A stretch of DNA of 64,000 bases from NCBI RefSeq assembly GCF_001700315.1, contig NZ_MASJ01000008.1, forward strand, positions 1 to 64,000, given 5' to 3'. The notes beneath the pieces were generated by a model that was given only the letters and a program-made list of their open reading frames with translations, had not been told where the DNA came from and did not search any database. The position numbers were made by a program, and so were the translations under genes. Each line of letters opens with the position of its first letter. Within the stretch, counting starts at the first letter, position 1. This document shows positions 35,646-44,937 of the stretch, piece after piece. This stretch comes from Caryophanon tenue. Lineage in GTDB: Bacteria > Bacillota > Bacilli > Bacillales_A > Planococcaceae.

Positions 35646-35910
35646 CGTTAAATGATAGTAGCCATAAAAAGTCGGCTTCTTCTAGTAACTGAATGTCGTG
35701 ACCAAGTGCAATCAGGTGCTGCGCTTTGGCATGCTTTGTACTAATGCCACGGCGTTTATCGCCTATTATGACGAAATGGGTGTGTGTAGTTACTGCGCCT
35801 TGCATAACTGCACCAAATGCGCTTGCTTTTTGTGCTGCGGTATGACGGGTCATGGTCGATAATGCGCCAGTAAAAACGAGATTTTTTTGATAAAATGGAT
35901 GTTCCATCAT
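35623..35910 (-). CDS. Stand-alone BRCT-domain protein
   Basis: 95 residues forming a single BRCT domain like the C-terminus of NAD-dependent DNA ligase: NLVFTGALSTMTRHTAAQKASAFGA, THTHFVIIGD, KHAKAQHLI and EEADFLWLL. BRCT domains bind DNA ends or phosphoproteins. Without a catalytic partner its role is unclear; it may act in trans with a nuclease or ligase. Tandem ATG at 35910/35907 after AAAAAGG. The end of the gene forms part of a terminator hairpin. Confidence 0.8.
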   Translation of the reverse strand: MMEHPFYQKNLVFTGALSTMTRHTAAQKASAFGAVMQGAVTTHTHFVIIGDKRRGISTKHAKAQHLIALGHDIQLLEEADFLWLLSFNEKGASHT

Positions 35911-35998
35911 GTATTTTCAACCTTTTTACGTTTCATTTTGTGTGTTTTATCATAAAGGTTTTCAATGCATGGTGCAAGCTTTACACGACAGCGATAAT

Positions 35999-36508
35999 TT
36001 AAAGCTTTTTCTTTAAGAAGGATACGAGTTCTTTATTTAACTGCTTTTTCTCAGCGACATAATTATTGCGTTGTTTCGCCGTCTCATATAAGTAGCGTTC
36101 TTCTTCTGTTTCAGGCACAATCCCTGGAATTTTATAAGGACGTCCATTTTCATCTAACGCAATAAAGGTGAAATAGGCAATCGACGCAATTTTTTGTTCG
36201 CCGTTACGTAAATTTTCTGTATACACTTTTAAAAATACAACCATTGAACTTGTACCGGTCCATACGACAAATGCTTCAAACGTTACATATTCTTCTGGGC
36301 GAATTGGATGCAAAAATTCCACCGCATCCACTGAGGCTGTGACGCATTCACGGCGGCTATGTTTCGCCGCTGCAATCGAGGCAACTTGGTCCATATTACT
36401 CAGCAAACGTCCCCCGAATAATGTGTTGTGATTATTAAAATCATTTGGAAATACGCGACCGGAACGATAGACGCGGGATTGTCGGCAAAACTTCATTTCT
36501 TCTGTCAT
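35999..36508 (-). CDS. ykhA: Acyl-CoA thioesterase, hotdog fold (YkhA-like)
   Basis: 169 residues. The hotdog-fold signature NDFNNHNTLFGGRLLSNMDQVASIAAAKHS with the catalytic Asn/Asp region, SVDAVEFLHPIRPEEYVTFEAFV and a C-terminal lysine-rich helix match the YkhA/BACH group, which hydrolyses medium- or long-chain acyl-CoA. ATG 36508 after GAGGAGAT. Single gene. Confidence 0.88.
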   Translation of the reverse strand: MTEEMKFCRQSRVYRSGRVFPNDFNNHNTLFGGRLLSNMDQVASIAAAKHSRRECVTASVDAVEFLHPIRPEEYVTFEAFVVWTGTSSMVVFLKVYTENLRNGEQKIASIAYFTFIALDENGRPYKIPGIVPETEEERYLYETAKQRNNYVAEKKQLNKELVSFLKKKL

Positions 36509-36625
36509 TTGTGTGATCTCCTCTCAATTGCAACTCGCTTTATGTATGAAAATACGCGCAAATAGTAGAAAAAGCAATAAATTTCTATTTATTTAAAATA
36601 TTTTGTTAAATTAGTAAAAACACAC

Positions 36626-36740
36626 TTGACTACTAAGAATTCATTGTTTTATAGTGACAGTATATGAGATGCTGATTAGAACACTAAAGGCGCCCGTAAA
36701 ATTAGTTATGATTTACTAATGGTATGGGTGCCTTTTTTCT
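36626..36740 (+). promoter_or_regulatory. Promoter and short leader ending in an intrinsic terminator (attenuator or small RNA)
   Basis: Good promoter: TTGACT (36626-36631), 17 bases, TTATAG (36649-36654). About 25 bases after the expected start, AAAGGCGCCCGTA (36686-36698) pairs with TATGGGTGCCTTT (36723-36735), with inner pairing, followed by a T run. A 16-codon frame (36669-36719) overlaps the 5' arm, so a ribosome there could block the terminator. The downstream gntR has its own promoter. Known riboswitch classes were not recognised. Confidence 0.55.
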
Positions 36741-36803
36741 GCGCACTAAGCATTACCGTAGTATATTATTTGGAAATAAATATCAGAAAATTAAGAAAAA
36801 AGA

Positions 36804-36878
36804 TTGCGTGTTTTCATATCACATGGCTATAATCACCTTAAGAGATGACAACTGGTACGGACGTTCCGATGTTCGTAT
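36804..36878 (+). promoter_or_regulatory. gntR promoter and candidate operator
   Basis: TTGCGT (36804-36809), 18 bases, TATAAT (36828-36833). Downstream, GTACGGAC and GTTCGTAT (36855-36862 and 36871-36878) form an imperfect inverted repeat around CGGA/TCCG; this may be the autoregulatory GntR site. Confidence 0.5.
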
Positions 36879-36893
36879 GAAAGAGGTGAAACC

Positions 36894-37607
36894 ATGCTGA
36901 AATTCGATAGCCCGTTGCCGCTACATATTCAGCTGAAGGAAATTTTACTACGCGATATTCGCGCGGACATATATGACGATAAAATTCCAAGTGAACGTGA
37001 GCTGATGGACTTGTATCAGGTGAGTCGCTCGACTGTGCGACAAGCGGTGACGCATTTAGTGCAAGAGCGCGTGTTGGAAAAAGTGCACGGAAAAGGAACG
37101 TTTATCACAAAGCAAAATGCTGTACATGATTGGCTAAACACATTGAATAGCTTTTCAGAAACGGTCAAACGTTTAGGTATGACGCCTGGCGCTGTTTTAT
37201 TAGAGGCGCAGCGACAGCAGGCAAGTGAGCAAGAGCAGCAATATTTACAATGTGATGACGTATTTTTAATCGCGCGCTTGCGAACAGCAAATGATTTACC
37301 GATTGCTGTAGAGCGTCATTTTTATGCGCCGGAGGTTGGTGAGCAGCTAGCTACGTATGATTTAAATGCGGTAACGATTTATGATGTGATCGAACAGCAG
37401 CTACAACTTGTTATGGTGGAGGCGGAGCAAATGATTTGTTGTTGCCCGATTAGTGTTGAGGATGCAGCGTTACTCAATATTGCACCGCATACAAATGTAC
37501 TATGTATTGAACGAACAATTTTATCATTAGACGGCAAGGTTTTAGAGTACTACAAAAGTTATTTTCATCCTGAGCTTTATTCGTTACGGCTAAAAATTCA
37601 GCGGTAG
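36894..37607 (+). CDS. GntR-family regulator, HutC subfamily (UTRA domain)
   Basis: 237 residues. Winged helix-turn-helix (about 8-75): IPSERELMDLYQVSRSTVRQAV, KVHGKGTFI. The UTRA effector domain follows (about 95-235) with FLIARLRTANDLPIAVERHF and VLCIERTILSLDGKVLEYYKSYF. UTRA domains bind sugar phosphates, amino acids or phosphonates. First gene of a five-gene operon; the other genes are separated by -4 to 13 bases. It probably represses this operon through the site at 36855. Confidence 0.88.
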   Translation: MLKFDSPLPLHIQLKEILLRDIRADIYDDKIPSERELMDLYQVSRSTVRQAVTHLVQERVLEKVHGKGTFITKQNAVHDWLNTLNSFSETVKRLGMTPGAVLLEAQRQQASEQEQQYLQCDDVFLIARLRTANDLPIAVERHFYAPEVGEQLATYDLNAVTIYDVIEQQLQLVMVEAEQMICCCPISVEDAALLNIAPHTNVLCIERTILSLDGKVLEYYKSYFHPELYSLRLKIQR

Positions 37608-37620
37608 AGGAGCGAATGTC

Positions 37621-38718
37621 GTGTATACATTGACAATGCCTAAAAAAGTAATGGTTGCACGTGGTGAATGGCAGCGTGTACTGAATGAACAGTTAGCTTT
37701 GCAACAATGCACACGCCCGTTTTTGTTATATAGCGGGAGTGTTTGGCGTAGGCATGCAGTGGTGATAGATGGTGCAACGTATTATGAGATGCCTACAGGT
37801 GAGCCGACACTCGCGATGCTTGAACAGGTGTTGGCACGTATAGATACGCATGACGCAGTTGTCGCAATTGGCGGTGGGAGTGTTATTGATATGGCAAAAG
37901 CAGTAGCAGCACTTGCCCGCAATAAAACAGTACCTTTTGAACAGTTATGTACTCAAGCCGTGGAGCGGGTGCCGTTCATCGCCATTCCGACTACAGCGGG
38001 GACAGGTTCAGAAGCAACAAAAGTAGCGGTTTTAACGGACGAAGCGGCACAGAAAAAAGTTAACCCAGCACATGAGCAGCTAGTACCGGATGTTGCGATA
38101 TTAGATGCGACGCTAACGACAACATTGCCCTTACACATAACGGCATTTACAGCGCTTGATGCACTTACACACGCCATTGAAGCGTATGTATCAACAGAAG
38201 CTAATATGTTTTCTGACATGTATGCGGAGCAAGCGATAGCGCTACTTGCACGAGGTTTACAGCAAATTCAGCAAGCGCCCGATGATGTAGACGTACGCGA
38301 GCAACTGTTACTCGGGAGTTTTTATGCAGGGGTCGCGTTTTCGAATGCTTCGACTAATTTAGCTCATGCAACTGGTAGAGCATTAGGGGTGCTCGCTCAC
38401 TTGCCACATGGACAAAGTGTCGCGCTGATGCACCCGTTTGTTGTCACATTTAGCTATGAAGCGTGTCAAGCGCGTTATGACCGCATTGCTGAGCTACTGC
38501 AGACTAAAAATGTGGCATTATATTTGATGCAGTTAAATGTAGATTTTCACGTGTGGGAAAGTGCGAGGCATCTCGTTCCATTATTAGCACAACAAAAAGA
38601 GCAATTGACACAACTAGCATTAAGCGGAAACGGTATTCAAACGAATCGCCGCATTCCGACAGCACAAAATATTACACACTTATTTACACAATTACAACAA
38701 ACTTTAGGAGGACTGTAA
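37621..38718 (+). CDS. Iron-containing alcohol dehydrogenase
   Basis: 365 residues of the group III Fe-ADH family. NAD-binding AIGGGSVIDMAKAVA (about 82-96), the PTTAGTGSEAT motif, and metal-binding residues in LDALTHAIEAYVS and HLPHGQSVALMHPFV. GTG start at 37621 after GAGGAGCG. It would interconvert an aldehyde or ketone and an alcohol. It precedes a ThDP enzyme by one base; together they suggest making or using an aldehyde formed by decarboxylation. Substrate unknown. Confidence 0.85.
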   Translation: MYTLTMPKKVMVARGEWQRVLNEQLALQQCTRPFLLYSGSVWRRHAVVIDGATYYEMPTGEPTLAMLEQVLARIDTHDAVVAIGGGSVIDMAKAVAALARNKTVPFEQLCTQAVERVPFIAIPTTAGTGSEATKVAVLTDEAAQKKVNPAHEQLVPDVAILDATLTTTLPLHITAFTALDALTHAIEAYVSTEANMFSDMYAEQAIALLARGLQQIQQAPDDVDVREQLLLGSFYAGVAFSNASTNLAHATGRALGVLAHLPHGQSVALMHPFVVTFSYEACQARYDRIAELLQTKNVALYLMQLNVDFHVWESARHLVPLLAQQKEQLTQLALSGNGIQTNRRIPTAQNITHLFTQLQQTLGGL

Positions 38719-38719
38719 T

Positions 38720-40471
38720 ATGAGTACAATGATGACAGGTGGAGAAGTAGTTGCAAAAATGTTGGCGATTGAAGGGGTAAAAAATCTTTTTGGCATTATT
38801 GATGGTACATATTTTGGCTTTTATTCGAATCTTGAAAAGCATGGTATTCGTTTAATTTCACCACGACATGAAACATCTGCGGCGCATATGGCGGGTGCTT
38901 ATGCACGAACGTCCAATCGTTTAGGGGTATGTATGGCAAGTAATGGTCCAGGGGTTGCGAATATTTTACCAGGTTTAGTTGTGGAGCAAGCAGAAGGGAA
39001 TCGTGTGCTATGCATTACGAGTGCGCGTCGTACAGGTATCATGTATCCAGACCGTGGCGGCACGTATCAATGCTTTGACCAAACAGGTACGATTAAGCAG
39101 TTTGCAAAGTGGAGCGAGGCTGTGCCGTCATTTGATCGTATTCCTGAAATGCTACGTATGGCGTTACGTAAATGTTTTGAAGGGCGTCCAGGGGTTGTGC
39201 ATGTAGATATTCCAGAAAATATTATGAATACGAAAGTGAAATGTGATATTTCATTTTGGGAGCCGTCACAATACCGCATGATGGAGTTACCGAAAGCATC
39301 TCAATACCAAGTTGAGCGTGCCATGATGTTATTAAAAGAGGCGAACTTCCCGATTATTCATGCCGGAAGTGGTGTGCTGCATTCTGGAGCAAAAGCAGAA
39401 CTAACGGAATTTGCCCAACGCATGAACATGATGGTGACAACGAGCTGGGCAGGTCGCGGTGCCATGTCTGAAGAGCATGATTTAATGATGCCAATGGTGC
39501 ATATTGAAGCGAATAATAATATTCGTAGTGAAGCGGATGTTGTGTTAATTTTAGGCTCTCGTGTTGGTGAAACCGACTGGTGGGGGAAAGCACCTTATTG
39601 GAATCCACATCAAAAGGTCATTCAAATTGATTTAGACCCGATGATTTTAGGGGCAAATAAACCAGCAGACTTGTTAATTCAAGCAGATATTAAATTTTTC
39701 TTACAGCAAATGCTTCAGCAGTTAGCGCAAGACGGTGAAACTCATGTAAACCGTCAACGTCAGCAGTCTATTTCCAAGCATTTAGCGACAAAGCAGGCGC
39801 ATCGTAAAAAGCTAGATGAGCATTTAAAAGATAATAGTAAACCGATTAATCCAGCGCGTGTGCCGAATGCGATTGGCAAGGTGTTTCCGAAACATACACC
39901 GCTTGTGATGGATGGTGGCAACACGGTTATTTGGGCAAACTTTTATTACACAGTAAATGACGTGATGCCGCTACATTCGACGTTTAAATTTGGCATGCTT
40001 GGTGCAGGGGTTGGACAGGCGCTTGGTGTTGCAGTGGCAAAGCCAAATACACCGGTTGTTTGTATTATTGGTGATGGAGCGATGGGCTTCCATCCACAAG
40101 AAATTGAAACAGCTATTCGTAATCATTTACATGTTGTCTATATTGTCATGTGTGATAAACAGTGGGGCATGGTTAAGATGAATCAGCATTTCGCACTGCG
40201 TCCATTAAAAACGATGTTGAAGAAAACATTAGACCCACATGAAAGTATTAATGCCGATTTAGGTGAAATTCGCTTTGACTTAGTGGCAGAGGCAATGGGC
40301 GCACATGGTGAATATGTGACGCATCCAAATCAGTTAGAAGAAGCGATGCAACGTTCGATTGAGGTTGGGAAGTGTACCGTAATTCATGTGGAAGTAGACC
40401 CAGTGAAGCATATGTGGGCACCTGGATTACGTTATTTCAAAGATATGCATGCTGAGCCGAAAGGAAAATAA
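38720..40471 (+). CDS. Thiamine-diphosphate enzyme, acetolactate-synthase/decarboxylase family
   Basis: 583 residues with all three domains. The N-terminal PYR domain has the catalytic Glu in SPRHETSAAHMAGAYAR; the middle domain carries LILGSRVGETDWW; the C-terminal PP domain has the ThDP/Mg motif GDGAMGFHPQEIETAI with VYIVMCDKQWG. The Trp/Met-rich segments (AKWSEAV, WWGKAPYW) and KHMWAPGLRY C-terminus differ from IlvB, and no small subunit gene is present. It may decarboxylate a 2-oxo acid or cleave/form an acyloin. Five bases separate it from the transporter gene. Confidence 0.8.
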   Translation: MSTMMTGGEVVAKMLAIEGVKNLFGIIDGTYFGFYSNLEKHGIRLISPRHETSAAHMAGAYARTSNRLGVCMASNGPGVANILPGLVVEQAEGNRVLCITSARRTGIMYPDRGGTYQCFDQTGTIKQFAKWSEAVPSFDRIPEMLRMALRKCFEGRPGVVHVDIPENIMNTKVKCDISFWEPSQYRMMELPKASQYQVERAMMLLKEANFPIIHAGSGVLHSGAKAELTEFAQRMNMMVTTSWAGRGAMSEEHDLMMPMVHIEANNNIRSEADVVLILGSRVGETDWWGKAPYWNPHQKVIQIDLDPMILGANKPADLLIQADIKFFLQQMLQQLAQDGETHVNRQRQQSISKHLATKQAHRKKLDEHLKDNSKPINPARVPNAIGKVFPKHTPLVMDGGNTVIWANFYYTVNDVMPLHSTFKFGMLGAGVGQALGVAVAKPNTPVVCIIGDGAMGFHPQEIETAIRNHLHVVYIVMCDKQWGMVKMNQHFALRPLKTMLKKTLDPHESINADLGEIRFDLVAEAMGAHGEYVTHPNQLEEAMQRSIEVGKCTVIHVEVDPVKHMWAPGLRYFKDMHAEPKGK

Positions 40472-40474
40472 TAT

Positions 40475-41407
40475 ATGGGCATTGATACAATCCAAATTAA
40501 CTTCAATGAAAGTGCCATTTTGGTCATGAATATTGTGATCGGCTTTATTATGTTCGGTGTAGCACTTGATTTACAGCTATCGGATTTTAAGCGCTCACTG
40601 AAAACGCCTAAACCGGCACTTATCGGTATAGCTTGTCAATTTCTACTACTACCAGCGATTACGTTTGTATTAGTCAGTATTGTGCAGCCGCTTCCGAGTA
40701 TTGCGCTAGGCTTGTTTTTAGTCGCTGCTTGTCCAGGAGGTAATTTATCAAACTTTTTAACGCATTTAGCAAAGGGCAATACACCATTATCGATTAGCAT
40801 GTCAGCCATTTCAACGATTTTAGCGATTGTCATGACGCCGCTAAACACATTGCTATGGGCATCAATGTATGGGCCAACACGCGATATGATTCAATCGTTT
40901 AGCATCAGCGTTGGGGATATGTTTACGACCATCTTTTTAATGATTGGTTTACCACTTATTGTAGGGATGGTAATTCGTCAAAAAATGCCACGTTTTGCGG
41001 CGCGTTTTAATCAAATTATGATGAAGTTATCAATCGTGATTTTCATTGTATTTGTTATTGTAATGGTGGCCAATAATTTCAGTGCCTTTACCGAGCATGT
41101 CGGTGCAGTCGTATGGGTTGTTATGATTCAAAATGCGCTAGCACTGTGCATTGGCTATTTTACAGCGCGTGCTTTACGTGTGGAAGAACGTGACCGCCGT
41201 GCAATCGCGATTGAAACCGGTATTCAAAATTCAGGATTAGGTCTTGTTCTGATTTTTAATTTCTTCGGTGGGCTTGGAGGTATGGCCCTTGTTGCGGCAT
41301 TTTGGGGGATTTGGCACATTATTTCCGGCTTAACCATTGCCACAATTTGGTCACGCAAGCCACCAGCCAATGATTTGGCAACAACAACGGAGGTACGACG
41401 CACATGA
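40475..41407 (+). CDS. BASS-family sodium symporter
   Basis: 310 residues, about nine to ten helices. Family signatures CPGGNLSNFLTHLAKGN (helix 4 crossover) and AIETGIQNSGLGLVLI (helix 9 crossover) identify a bile acid:sodium symporter homologue. Bacterial members carry bile acids, pantoate, pyruvate-type or other organic acids. As it lies within the GntR operon it probably imports the operon's carboxylate substrate. Its stop overlaps the epimerase start by four bases. Confidence 0.88.
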   Translation: MGIDTIQINFNESAILVMNIVIGFIMFGVALDLQLSDFKRSLKTPKPALIGIACQFLLLPAITFVLVSIVQPLPSIALGLFLVAACPGGNLSNFLTHLAKGNTPLSISMSAISTILAIVMTPLNTLLWASMYGPTRDMIQSFSISVGDMFTTIFLMIGLPLIVGMVIRQKMPRFAARFNQIMMKLSIVIFIVFVIVMVANNFSAFTEHVGAVVWVVMIQNALALCIGYFTARALRVEERDRRAIAIETGIQNSGLGLVLIFNFFGGLGGMALVAAFWGIWHIISGLTIATIWSRKPPANDLATTTEVRRT

Positions 41408-42369
41408 ACGTATTAATTACAGGAGCAGCGGGCTATTTAGGCCATCAGCTTGTTACGCATTTATTAGAACAGAGTGCGCACACGGTTATTGCGGCGGATA
41501 TTCGAGAGGAATCCCCGTTCCCACTACATGAACGTTTACAGTATGTGAAATTAGACGTGCGCGCACCAGAGGCAACAGCAATTTTTCAACAGCATGCAGT
41601 GGAGGTCGTTGTGCATTTAGCATCGATTGTGACACCCGGGAAACATAGTGACCGTAGCTTTGAATATTCGGTCGATGTATTAGGAACAGAAAATATTTTA
41701 CAGGCGTGTGTCGCCGCCAATGTCCGTCGCATCATTGTGTCGTCAAGTGGCGCAGCATATGGTTATTACGCAGATAATGCAGCGTGGCTTACCGAGGAGC
41801 ATGCTATTCGAGGCAATGAAGTATTTGCATATTCGCATCATAAGCGCTTAGTCGAGGAAATGTTAGCGGTGTATCGCCAGCAACATCCACAGCTTGAACA
41901 AACGATTTTCCGTATTGGTACAATTTTAGGGGAAAATGTCCGCAATCAAATTACAAATTTATTTGAACAAAAAGTATTGCTCGGCATTGCTGGCTCGGAT
42001 AGTCCGTTTGTCTTTATTTGGGACCAAGATGTCGTCGCGTGTTTTGTGAAAGCGATTGATAGTGATGTGACAGGTATTTTTAATGTTGCCGGTGACGGAG
42101 CGTTAACGATTGATGAGCTTGGTATTTTGCTCAATAAGCGCGTTATCAAAATTCCTGCAACAGCTGTTTACAGTGGATTGTTTGCGCTGAAGCGATTGCA
42201 TTTAACACAGTATGGAGAAGAGCAAATTGACTTTTTACGTTATCGTCCGGTGTTGTTAAACACAAAATTAAAAGAGCAGTTTGGGTATATTCCGATGAAA
42301 ACGTCCCTTGAAGCATTTGAATTGTATATGTGGAGTCGTATGAAAGAAGCGGCTACCGTCCTATCATAA
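41404..42369 (+). CDS. NAD-dependent epimerase/dehydratase (extended SDR)
   Basis: 321 residues. NAD-binding GAAGYLGHQL at the N-terminus, the DVRAPEA acidic loop, HLASIV, SSSGAAYG and the catalytic YSHHK. The C-terminal half is typical of UDP-sugar epimerase-like SDRs, but no nucleotide-sugar genes are nearby, so it may act on a free sugar acid or lactone. Last gene of the operon; a strong terminator follows. Confidence 0.82.
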   Translation: MNVLITGAAGYLGHQLVTHLLEQSAHTVIAADIREESPFPLHERLQYVKLDVRAPEATAIFQQHAVEVVVHLASIVTPGKHSDRSFEYSVDVLGTENILQACVAANVRRIIVSSSGAAYGYYADNAAWLTEEHAIRGNEVFAYSHHKRLVEEMLAVYRQQHPQLEQTIFRIGTILGENVRNQITNLFEQKVLLGIAGSDSPFVFIWDQDVVACFVKAIDSDVTGIFNVAGDGALTIDELGILLNKRVIKIPATAVYSGLFALKRLHLTQYGEEQIDFLRYRPVLLNTKLKEQFGYIPMKTSLEAFELYMWSRMKEAATVLS

Positions 42370-42371
42370 TG

Positions 42372-42417
42372 AAAAAAACACCGGTCATCATGGGTAGTAT
42401 CGATGACCGGTGTTTTT
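42372..42417. terminator. Terminator of the GntR operon (bidirectional)
   Basis: ACACCGGTCATC pairs perfectly with GATGACCGGTGT around a 12-base loop, with A and T runs on either side. Confidence 0.9.
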
Positions 42418-42464
42418 ATTAGAATGAATATAAAATAAATAGATTAATGTATTTATTGTTTTAT

Positions 42465-44210
42465 TTATTTTACTTCTTGCGCAAGCGCAGTGAAAATAAC
42501 GCCAAGGCCGTGTGCACCAGCATCAGGGTAGCCTAAACTACGGTCACCTACAGCGCCGGCACGCCCCATACGTGCGACAATATCTTTTGTGCGTTCAGCG
42601 CCATCAACAGCTGCTTCTGCTCCTGTGACAAATGCTTCTTTAAACGTAGCATTATTTGCAGCGGCTTGTTGCCATGCTTCAACAGTTGGTACGAGCGCAT
42701 CGATTAATGTTTTATCGCCAACAACAGCACCGCGTCCGAAAGAGCGTTCACCTGTTGTTTGGATACCGTCCACAGCTGCTTGCAGCATATTCGCAAATTG
42801 AGCCACTGTTAATGTTTCCGCAGATGCTACAGATTTGGCAGCTGCGCGGAAAGCAGAGCCCCAAATCGGACCAGATGCACCACCACAATGCTCCATAATG
42901 ACAAGAGAACTTGCATGTAAAAATGCACTTATCGTTGTCGTTTCTGCTAAAATTGTTGCCCATTCACGTTTTAATTGTTTGAAGCCTTTTGCAACGCTCA
43001 TTCCGAAGTCGCCATCACCTGCATGTTGGTCAAGTTCACAAAATGGTACTTCGTTTTCAATAATAACGGCGCTCATTTTGTCTACATAATAGTGCATATT
43101 ATGTAGTGTGAACTGCTCGTTCGTAATCGCAGCGAATTGCACATCTGTTTCAACCGTGAATGACACTTGCTCGTCTGCTGTAATTGTTTGAGGTGCAGCT
43201 GCCGTCATCGGTAGTGCAGCACCGTCTACTTTTAATGTAGGTGTGGAAGCGGGCGCATCTAAATAACCTTTTAATTCCTCATCAAGTGCTAGTAATGACA
43301 CAGACGCACCCGCCATATCGATACTTGTCATATAGTTGCCAACAAATGTGCGATATGTTGTGACACCACGCTGTTGTAATTCACGTAATACAGCATTATT
43401 TAAAATATATAGTTCTTGTAATGGTGTGGCACCGAAGCCGTTAATAAGTACAGCCACTTCTTGCGGAGCTGTTCCATAATCACGTAATAAATCGGTAACC
43501 ATACGCGCAGCTAGCTCATCAGCAGGCAGTAGTTTTTCACGCGTAATACCTGGTTCACCATGAATCCCAACACCATATTCCATTTCATCTTCTGCTAATG
43601 TAAATGTTGGTGTTCCCGAAGCCGGTACCGTACAAGAGGTTAAGGCTAAGCCAATGCTTTTTGTCGCACGAGCCGTTTTTTCCGCAGCACTTTTTACTTC
43701 TGCTAACGTTAGTCCACGTTCAGCCGCAGCGCCAGCAATTTTATGTACAAAAATAGTACCGGCAACACCACGACGACCGACTGTATATAAGCTATCTTCT
43801 ACAGCAATATCATCATCTACACGTACGTAATCTACGGTAATACCGTCTTCTTCCGCAAGCGCAGCGCCATTTTTAAAGTTCATCATGTCACCGCTATAGT
43901 TTTTAATAATCATCAGTACACCGGCATCTGTTGCGACTTCTTGAATGCCTCGGTACACTTGAATTTGTGATGGGGATGCAAACACATCGCCACAAACTGC
44001 AGCATCGAGCATACCTGTGCCGACAAAGCCTGCATGTGCTGGCTCATGTCCACTACCACCACCGCTAATTAAGCTTACTTTTTGAGTGTTTAAGTCTTTT
44101 TTTTTGATGATTTTGTATTTAGGTGAAAATGTTAATTCTGGATGGGCTAACACGAGACCATTACACATTTCAACGACGACATTTTCTGGCTGATTTATAA
44201 TTTTCTTCAT
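42465..44210 (-). CDS. dhaKL: ATP-dependent dihydroxyacetone kinase, DhaK-DhaL fusion
   Basis: 581 residues. DhaK domain (1-330): SLISGGGSGHEPAHAG, GDVFASPS, NYSGDMMNF and the substrate-binding His in GVGIHGEPG. A linker of about 40 residues leads to DhaL (about 375-581) with the nucleotide-binding LDQHAGDGDFGMSV, CGGASGPIWGSAF, GRGAVVGDKTLIDAL and DAGAHG. This is the single-chain kinase that uses ATP, not the PTS. ATG 44210 after AAAGAGG. Single gene with its own palindrome-bearing upstream region. Confidence 0.92.
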   Translation of the reverse strand: MKKIINQPENVVVEMCNGLVLAHPELTFSPKYKIIKKKDLNTQKVSLISGGGSGHEPAHAGFVGTGMLDAAVCGDVFASPSQIQVYRGIQEVATDAGVLMIIKNYSGDMMNFKNGAALAEEDGITVDYVRVDDDIAVEDSLYTVGRRGVAGTIFVHKIAGAAAERGLTLAEVKSAAEKTARATKSIGLALTSCTVPASGTPTFTLAEDEMEYGVGIHGEPGITREKLLPADELAARMVTDLLRDYGTAPQEVAVLINGFGATPLQELYILNNAVLRELQQRGVTTYRTFVGNYMTSIDMAGASVSLLALDEELKGYLDAPASTPTLKVDGAALPMTAAAPQTITADEQVSFTVETDVQFAAITNEQFTLHNMHYYVDKMSAVIIENEVPFCELDQHAGDGDFGMSVAKGFKQLKREWATILAETTTISAFLHASSLVIMEHCGGASGPIWGSAFRAAAKSVASAETLTVAQFANMLQAAVDGIQTTGERSFGRGAVVGDKTLIDALVPTVEAWQQAAANNATFKEAFVTGAEAAVDGAERTKDIVARMGRAGAVGDRSLGYPDAGAHGLGVIFTALAQEVK

Positions 44211-44228
44211 GACGTTAACCTCTTTCTG

Positions 44229-44241
44229 ACGCACAATGCGT
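44229..44241 (-). promoter_or_regulatory. Candidate operator upstream of dhaKL
   Basis: ACGCA-CAA-TGCGT is a perfect inverted repeat 19 bases before the kinase start. It could be a regulator site in the leader. No regulator gene is adjacent. Confidence 0.35.
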
Positions 44242-44320
44242 GTATTTTAAGTATTACATTCGTATCATACCTTATTTTCCTAAAAAAAGGGATATAAAGC
44301 GTCACGTAATGATGTGCTAA

Positions 44321-44355
44321 TAAAAAACCTATCCAGCTTTGTTTGCTGAATAGGT
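44321..44355 (-). terminator. Terminator of the coiled-coil protein gene
   Basis: ACCTAT-AGC pairs with GCT-ATAGGT; on the minus strand a T run follows. Confidence 0.65.
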
Positions 44356-44362
44356 ATGTGTA

Positions 44363-44686
44363 TCATTCGGATTTTTCTTCAAGAGCTTGTTCGAACGAGC
44401 CATCTTCATATTCATATAGCTCGAATAATTGAATATACTCATCAATGGTCGTTTGCACTGCTTTTAATTCGCCTACCAACACGGGATGTAAATTTTGTAG
44501 TTCAGGCGTTTCTAGCTGTTTTTGTAACGAAGCTTTGCGTGTTTCTAATTGAATTAAAAATTGGACAATGCGTTTACGACGAAATGTTTGTGCACCAGAG
44601 CCTCGTTCACGACGTTCAGCACTGTTTGCGCGATGATGTGCGCGGCGTTCGTCCTCAGATTGCTTGATCACGTAGTCTTTTCTCAT
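44363..44686 (-). CDS. Small basic/coiled-coil protein, unknown
   Basis: 107 residues. N-terminal half is Arg/Lys-rich (residues 1-40), the middle forms a likely coiled coil (QFLIQLETRKASLQKQLE) and the C-terminus is acidic (YEYEDGSFEQALEEKSE). It has no recognised family. The charge split suggests binding to nucleic acid or protein, but this is speculative. Start ATG 44686 after GGAGTGA. Confidence 0.55.
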   Translation of the reverse strand: MRKDYVIKQSEDERRAHHRANSAERRERGSGAQTFRRKRIVQFLIQLETRKASLQKQLETPELQNLHPVLVGELKAVQTTIDEYIQLFELYEYEDGSFEQALEEKSE

Positions 44687-44937
44687 GTATTCATCACTCC
44701 GTTCAGCACAATTCGTATGCGTTTGTATACATCTATATTGTGGTTTGATTGTATCTGTTCACTTAGCGTTCGTCAATGAAAACAAACGGCAATGATGATA
44801 TCAGTAAAAAAGCGAAGACTAGCATGATTGGCTAGATTTTAGGCAGTTAATATAGTAGAGAAATATGGTAAAATAGAAAGAATTCGATGAAACCAATGTA
44901 TACAATTTATGATTGTTGCAATTTAAAGGAGAGAGCC

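Noticed and set aside
42465-44210. dhaKL as a member of the GntR/ThDP operon
   Set aside because: It lies on the opposite strand and is separated by a strong bidirectional terminator.
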